Source: Warburgia ugandensis
Lineage: Eukaryota; Streptophyta; Magnoliopsida; Canellales; Canellaceae
Length of the DNA: 64,000 nucleotides
NCBI GenBank assembly: GCA_035236585.1
Contig: CP141132.1
Location: 46,441,880 to 46,505,879 of the forward strand
Direction: 5' to 3'
Below, piece after piece: positions 59,330 through 64,000 of this stretch (within the stretch, counting starts at the first letter, position 1; each line of letters opens with the position of its first letter). The notes beneath the pieces were generated by a model, which did no database searches, was not told the DNA's origin, and was given only the letters and a program-made list of their open reading frames with translations. The translations under genes were made by a program, and so were the position numbers.

Positions 59330-60310
59330 GACATTAATATTTTGAAGTTACTCCAATACTTAACATCCTATCAACATCTATGGAGGTGTCCTTGTCTCTA
59401 CACTCCCTTAAAATTCTCCCTTCTTAAAATGATATGGATGGTCTTTGTATAACCATCTCCTGTGCCCAAGGAATGCCATTTTCCTACCATGTTTAAGTCG
59501 TACATCACATGTTTGATCACTACAAATAGGACAAGCATTGTATCCCTTCACAGTGCATCTAGACAATTTACCATATGCAAGGAAGTCACTTATTATCCAC
59601 AACAATATAGCCTTTAGGGTGAATGACTCTTTCTTGTATGCGTCATATGCTTCAATGCCTATGTCCTATAATGTGTCAAGATCATCGATCAAGAGAGACA
59701 AGTACACGTCAATGTCATTCCCTGACTACTTTGGACCTGATATCAACATAGTTAGCATCATGAACTTCCTCTTCATACATAGAGATGGTGGAAGGTTGTA
59801 ACAAACTAATATAACAGGCCAACAACTATACTTGCTACTCATAAAACCATGAGGATTAATCCCATGTATACATAATGCTAGTCGTAGGTTTCTTGATTCT
59901 TCACCAAAATTAGACCACATGAAGTTTACAAGTTTCCATGCTGGGCTATCTACTGGATGGCGTGAAAAGTAGGAGCAACTCTGTCACTGGCATGCCACAC
60001 TAATTTCTTCACTGTTTTCATTATACGAAACATTCTTTTGAACCTTGGAATAGGAGGGAAATACCATAGAACCTTTGCAGGAATGCCTGTAACTATCTCA
60101 GTTGCATTCTTCTTTAACTTCCATCTTGGCTGTCCATAAGTTGGGCATGTAGTTTTATCCTTGGCTCCTTCCTATACAAGATGCAATCATTGGGACGTGC
60201 ATGTATCTTCTCATACTCTAACCCTAGTGCAACCATGGTTTTCTTTGCCTCCCATGTGGACCTCACCAATTTATTATCCTTCGATAGCATCTTACCCACT
60301 ACTTTCAAGA
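59330..60310 (-). pseudogene. TNP2 transposase catalytic region (Transposase_21)
   Basis: The DDE-type catalytic part that cuts the CACTA ends. Pieces in order: VGKMLSKDNKLVRSTWEAKK and LGLEYEKIHARPNDCILYRK (60300-60160); LVWHASDRVAPTFHAI near 59980; FGEESRNLRLALCIHGINPH, SSKYSCWPVILVCYNLPPSL and MKRKFMMLTMLISGPK (59920-59730); KGYNACPICSDQTCDVRLKH and GRKMAFLGHRRWLYKDHPYH (59560-59410). The C-P-I-C zinc-type motif is intact. The frame shifts at least five times, so no functional product is possible. Confidence 0.9.
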
Positions 60311-60882
60311 TTTCTGTAAAACCTTAATATGAAAAACCAACACTTGATTTCACATTGTAAAGTTGTACCACTTTGGATCGCTTGGTATAATCTTTACACT
60401 CATGGTACAATGGCTCATCAGCTTCCTCTAATGTAGCATAAAATTGTTCAGGGTCATCTTGGAAGTCATCATAGGCATCTCAAAACATTGGTACAGTTGT
60501 ACTCCTATCTCCAACACTTCCTACAGCGTCTTAATCATATATTCCAGGCCTTGTCGAAGGCCTATGCAAAAGTTCTTCTCCATGCCAAATTCATCGATAG
60601 TAGCTTTCATCAATTCCATTAAAGTACAAGTGTTCTCTCAACACCCCTACAATTACTTTTTTCCAAGTTTCCTCATTTTTAGCATGGACAACGAATGCAA
60701 TTATGATCAACACCTACCCTAAGTGCAAACTCTACAAAATTTTCAATACCCTCCTCATATTCTTTTGATATTCTTGTAGCAGTTATCCAAGCATATTTGC
60801 CTATTATCATAAGAAATAGAAGCAAATTTGCATGGAGACATGTAAGACATGAAAAGATTAGCTTAGGTATTTTACCAAACAT
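60311..60882 (-). pseudogene. TNP2 N-terminal transposase-associated domain and linker
   Basis: The open stretch 60679-60882 holds KYAWITATRISKEYEEGIEN and FVEFALRVGVDHNCIRCPC, the transposase-associated domain (PF13963 type) with its paired Cys residues, at the front of TNP2 proteins. Downstream, IWHGEELLHRPS (60590), the acidic stretch DAYDDFQDDPEQFYATLEEA (60480-60420) and KRSKVVQLYNVKSS (60390-60340) match the usual linker before the catalytic region. The gene start is probably the ATG near 60810 or an upstream exon. Stops at about 60600, 60530 and 60340. Confidence 0.8.
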
Positions 60883-62150
60883 TAGATATACATGAATTAG
60901 AAGTATTCAAAATAACTACATTTCATGAAAATTTTCAACAATAGAAGGAAAAAAAAAAAAAGCAAATTATGATAGACACATTCACAATTGAAATCAACTT
61001 TCAATAGAACAATTTCTAACGTACAACCTAGTAAAAATTCTTCAAATATACATAATACATATGAGAAAAACATAGAGATACTAGACAACACTCAAAAATT
61101 GATATTGACCCCAAATTTGTGAATGTAATTCCAATTCACAGGAAGGATTTGGTTTGGAGTAGGGAAATAAAAGTCTGGTTTAGGTTTTGTATACAGATAA
61201 TAAACATAGAGCAAAAAGGCATGGTGGAAGTCAACGAAATAATTCTAAAACAGAAGTGTAATTGAAGTGGTTTGCAAAAACACCACTTTAAAAGTTCATA
61301 CATTTAAAGTCATTTTCATAAAAGACCTTAAATGTATACACTTTTAAAGTCGTTTTTATGCCAACGACTTTAAAAGTATGGACTTTTAAAGTTGTTTTTG
61401 TGCAAATGACTTTAATAATTTTTAAATTTTCACAAGAAATATTTATTTATTTACCTTTTGTGCATTCCAAATTTACATAAATACACAATGAAATTGATTT
61501 TACAAACACAATCATATTTATATATATAAATAAACACATCAACAAGGAAATCAAATTATTTTTTTATTACATCCAATGTTACATATATATCAAATGTTAA
61601 ATATTATTTGATCTTATCAAGCCAAAATCAAACAGTGCATTTGCTCTTTTTCATCAAAATCTGGCCTAGTGTTTAGCTGACACCACTCTTTTTCATCAAA
61701 ATTGGCCACAAGTTGATGGTATAACCACCACTCTTTATCAAACCCTAATTTTAGGTGAGAACCACAAATCATATTGTTCTCCCTTTCTTCAATAGTGAGG
61801 CTTGAGAGAGAAGTAGTTGTCATTTTCAATGAAATCATACAATTTTAGCAAAATTAGGATGATCTAATAGATTCTTTAACCCCAGATACGTAGGGCAAAA
61901 ACCCTCATGATCTACAAAATAAAGACATAGAAAAGTTAGTAACAAGAATCAATTCGTGTAATTTAAAAAATAAAAAAAAGGTTATGGTTTACTTAATGTT
62001 TTTCCATGACATAAATAATCAAAATATAAAAATGGAAAGTAAGAAGGGAAAATGAGAGAAGCATAAGGCACAAAGATAAAGCCATCATCCCAAAACCATG
62101 AGAAGAAGAAGATGAAGGAAAAAATGGTACTTTGACAGCTATTTATAAAT
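60883..62150. other. CACTA upstream region with internal subterminal-like block
   Basis: AT-rich non-coding sequence upstream of TNP2. A block of inverted AAAGTC/GACTTT motifs at 61255-61425 repeats the subterminal pattern well inside the element. A possible small exon lies at 61617-61838. Confidence 0.6.
61617..61838 (-). CDS. Small open frame with repeated F-D-E-K-E motif, unrecognised
   Basis: A 73-residue frame in the 5' part of the CACTA element. It contains the motif F-D-K-E-W / F-D-E-K-E-W / F-D-E-K-E in three imperfect copies about 16-18 codons apart, coming from a DNA repeat around actctttttcatcaaaat. I know no family it belongs to. It could be a leader exon of the transposon transcript or a chance frame on a short tandem repeat. 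Confidence 0.2.
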   Translation of the reverse strand: MISLKMTTTSLSSLTIEERENNMICGSHLKLGFDKEWWLYHQLVANFDEKEWCQLNTRPDFDEKEQMHCLILA

Positions 62151-62629
62151 TAGCAAAGATTTTAGAAGTCGTTTAGTGCTAAACGACTTTGAAAATAATA
62201 AACTTTTGAAGTCACTTAGCACTAAATGACTTTAAAGGTGAGGGACTTTTAAAGTCGTTTATAAATAAATGACTTTAAAAGTCCATTCTGCTAAATAAAA
62301 TATTCCTGCAAAATTTATCGTGATACTTTTTAAGTCTCTTCCTTAAAATGACTTCAAAAGTTATGTATTTTTAAAGTCGTTTTTATGAAAATGACTTTAA
62401 AAGTTATCAACTTTTGAAGTAGTTTTTATAAAAATGACTTTAAAAGTTCTTCTGGCAAAAATTTTCCTTTGCGTGCTAGCTTTTTTAAAATCACTTCTGC
62501 TTAAACAACTTCTTAAGTATATCTATTTAAAATTGTTTATTTTCAAACAACTTCTAAAATATGTATAAAGTCAGCAATCATATAAGTGACTTCTTTATGC
62601 CAAGTTTAAAACCCTCCTGTGTAGTAGTG
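62151..62629. repeat. CACTA right terminus and subterminal repeats
   Basis: Repeated AAAGTCGTTTTTATGAAAA-type arms with complementary GACTTTAAAAGT arms, for example at 62367-62406, at roughly 30-60 base intervals up to the terminal repeat. The arrangement mirrors 50939-51390. Confidence 0.85.
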
Positions 62630-62632
62630 ATG

Positions 62633-64000
62633 ATAGCTCAAAAAGAATCTGATATGATCTCCTAGAAAGGATATCTACTATTAGGAATGTTTCACTCTAC
62701 CAAAATCCCTACTCATTAATATCCATATCCAATTCATAGTTGTCTTAAGATCAACTAGGACTTCTAATAAAATGAAACATGAGCTTAGGATAGGTTTATC
62801 AAAAGAAGGAGCATAGGGATAAACAAAGATAGTTTTGAAAGATATGTAAAAGTCTTCTATTAAGTATTCCTAACTTTCTTTTCCACCCATAAGAGTGAAA
62901 ATTTCCTTTTTCATTGGCTATCTTTTTCATTTTTGTTTTATTTCAAGTTGAGTTCTGTAGCCATTCTTATGACTTTTTCTTCCTTGAATCCTTTTTTATG
63001 TTCATCTCTTGAACTGTATTGCTCATACTTTTCTCAAGATAGGTATTCAACTATTTCTGCATGTTTCTAAGATAAACTGGGTAGTGGATATATTATAAGG
63101 TTTAACAAGGGTATTGGTCAATGGTTTCATAAAGAAAAGGCTCAAAGTGGATAACTAGAGGAAAAATAATTCAAGGAAGGCTAAAGGCTCTGGGTTTACC
63201 AAGGAGGGCCCCTGTCATTCTCTAGGTTTCATATGGCTTGAATTGACCATAAACTTAAGAGATAAATGTGCAATCTTTTTGATGTTTTCTTAATAGTTGA
63301 CAAAGATGAAGGATAATGAGACCAATTAAGAATTTACGTCCATTGAAGAAAACTTGAAATTTATATATAACCCTCTCAAAGGAAGAATTCTCTTAACTCA
63401 CATGGGCTATAAGTCTCTACAAATCTTCTTCGGGATCTCTAAGTTATATTTTTCCTTCAACTTAAACTATATATATGTGGCTATTTTGTCCATTAAATTT
63501 TTTTATTTTAATGTTCATGGAAAACTTTAAAAAATAAGGGTAAAATAGTGAATTAATTGTATACAAATCTACTAATAAGCTAACATTTAATAAGTAGGCT
63601 AAATATTCAAAAAATCCAAATTCCCATCCTTGTAAGGGAACTTTTCATAAAATTTTCAAAATTTTCATTTTTTTTAAAAATAAATTCAAAAGAAAGGACT
63701 CAAAAATAACTAAGAAAAAATTTGGACACATCAAAGTTTAAATACCCTACCCCTAGACTTAAACTAAGCATTATCCCCAATGATTTAGAATATAAACATG
63801 GACAAATGACAAACTAAGTAAAGATAAAAGGATTGGAAGGATAGTATCCACACTCTAGTGATGGTGCATTGATTTGTTGATGTGGCCACAAAAATGAAAA
63901 ATGAAGATGCAAATGCAAATTGCTACTATTTCTACACTATGATACAAGTGACCTATTGTGGTATCAATTCTAATAAATAGGCTCCTTAATGGGGGTTCCT
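62633..64000 (-). mobile_element. Element D post-pol region and pol end, right part
   Basis: Continues element D after the CACTA insertion. It parallels element C at 41040-42180 (for example agatcaactaggactt with agatcaacaagtcttt) and carries cattggggataatgc at 63783-63769 on the minus strand. The last ~130 bases match the end of element A's pol and what follows it (19490-19610), so D's coding region lies right of the window. Confidence 0.75.

Larger units (their letters stand above)
50939..62629 (-). mobile_element. CACTA (En/Spm) DNA transposon, 11.7 kb
   Basis: Terminal inverted repeats: 50939-50966 and 62602-62629 match at 24 of 28 positions, starting CACTACTACA. The 3-bp target duplication ATG is perfect (50936-50938, 62630-62632). 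Dense subterminal repeats of the ACTTTTAAAGTCGTT type fill both ends. Inside, on the minus strand, are a TNP2 transposase gene and a TNPA-like gene with a Ulp1-like C-terminal part. A secondary insertion lies at 54885-57739. Host sequence is element D. Confidence 0.95.

Noticed and set aside
1..64000. CRISPR array, operon or bacterial-type system
   Set aside because: No regularly spaced short repeats and no bacterial gene structure; content is plant transposable elements.

Overview
This window is plant nuclear heterochromatin. It is AT-rich and made almost entirely of nested, decayed transposable elements; I could not support a single host gene. The organism is very probably a flowering plant. 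The supporting signs are Athila-type and chromovirus-type Ty3/gypsy LTR retrotransposons, a CACTA (En/Spm) DNA transposon with TNP2, Transposase_24 and Ulp1-like domains, and an Au-type SINE. I cannot name the species.

Layout. 1-2110: minus-strand Athila-like leader fragment with a 254-bp-offset direct repeat and a CpG-rich block. 2110-32200: Athila-type element A on the plus strand. Its order is 5' LTR, leader lacking its primer site, gag, protease, RT, RNase H, integrase, post-pol region and 3' LTR. Later insertions split it. A 3.7-kb solo LTR sits in gag (6318-10016). A 3-kb solo LTR sits in RT (11563-17295) and itself carries a second, inverted solo LTR (13726-16488) with a perfect AGTGT duplication. 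Chromovirus-like element E (20430-28846, iMet primer site, near-identical LTRs, dead interior) and a minus-strand LTR stub (28858-29347) sit in its post-pol region.

32200-37866: fragments. These are the leader, Asp-type primer site and LTR end of an inverted Athila-like element B, the 3' part of a chromovirus-type LTR, and an Athila-like solo LTR (35041-37274). 37867-50276: element C, a complete but decayed minus-strand Athila-like element with both LTRs, gag, protease, RT, RNase H and integrase. 50277-64000: element D, the minus-strand post-pol region of another Athila-like element, holding an Au-type SINE with an 18-bp target duplication. It is interrupted by an 11.7-kb CACTA transposon at 50939-62629 (24/28 matching terminal inverted repeats, perfect ATG duplication). 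The CACTA element is itself interrupted at 54885-57739 by a chimeric LTR-like insertion that removed the end of TNP2 and the start of the TNPA-like gene.

The coding regions shown are relics. All contain stops, frameshifts or lost catalytic residues, so nothing in the window is likely to transpose by itself today. I found no previously undescribed defence or gene system. The most noteworthy signals are structural: a covarying hairpin shared by chromovirus-type LTRs, an LTR that appears to have captured an inverted Athila leader, a degenerate Ulp1-like protease carried by the CACTA element, and a retrotransposon with young LTRs around a long-dead interior.
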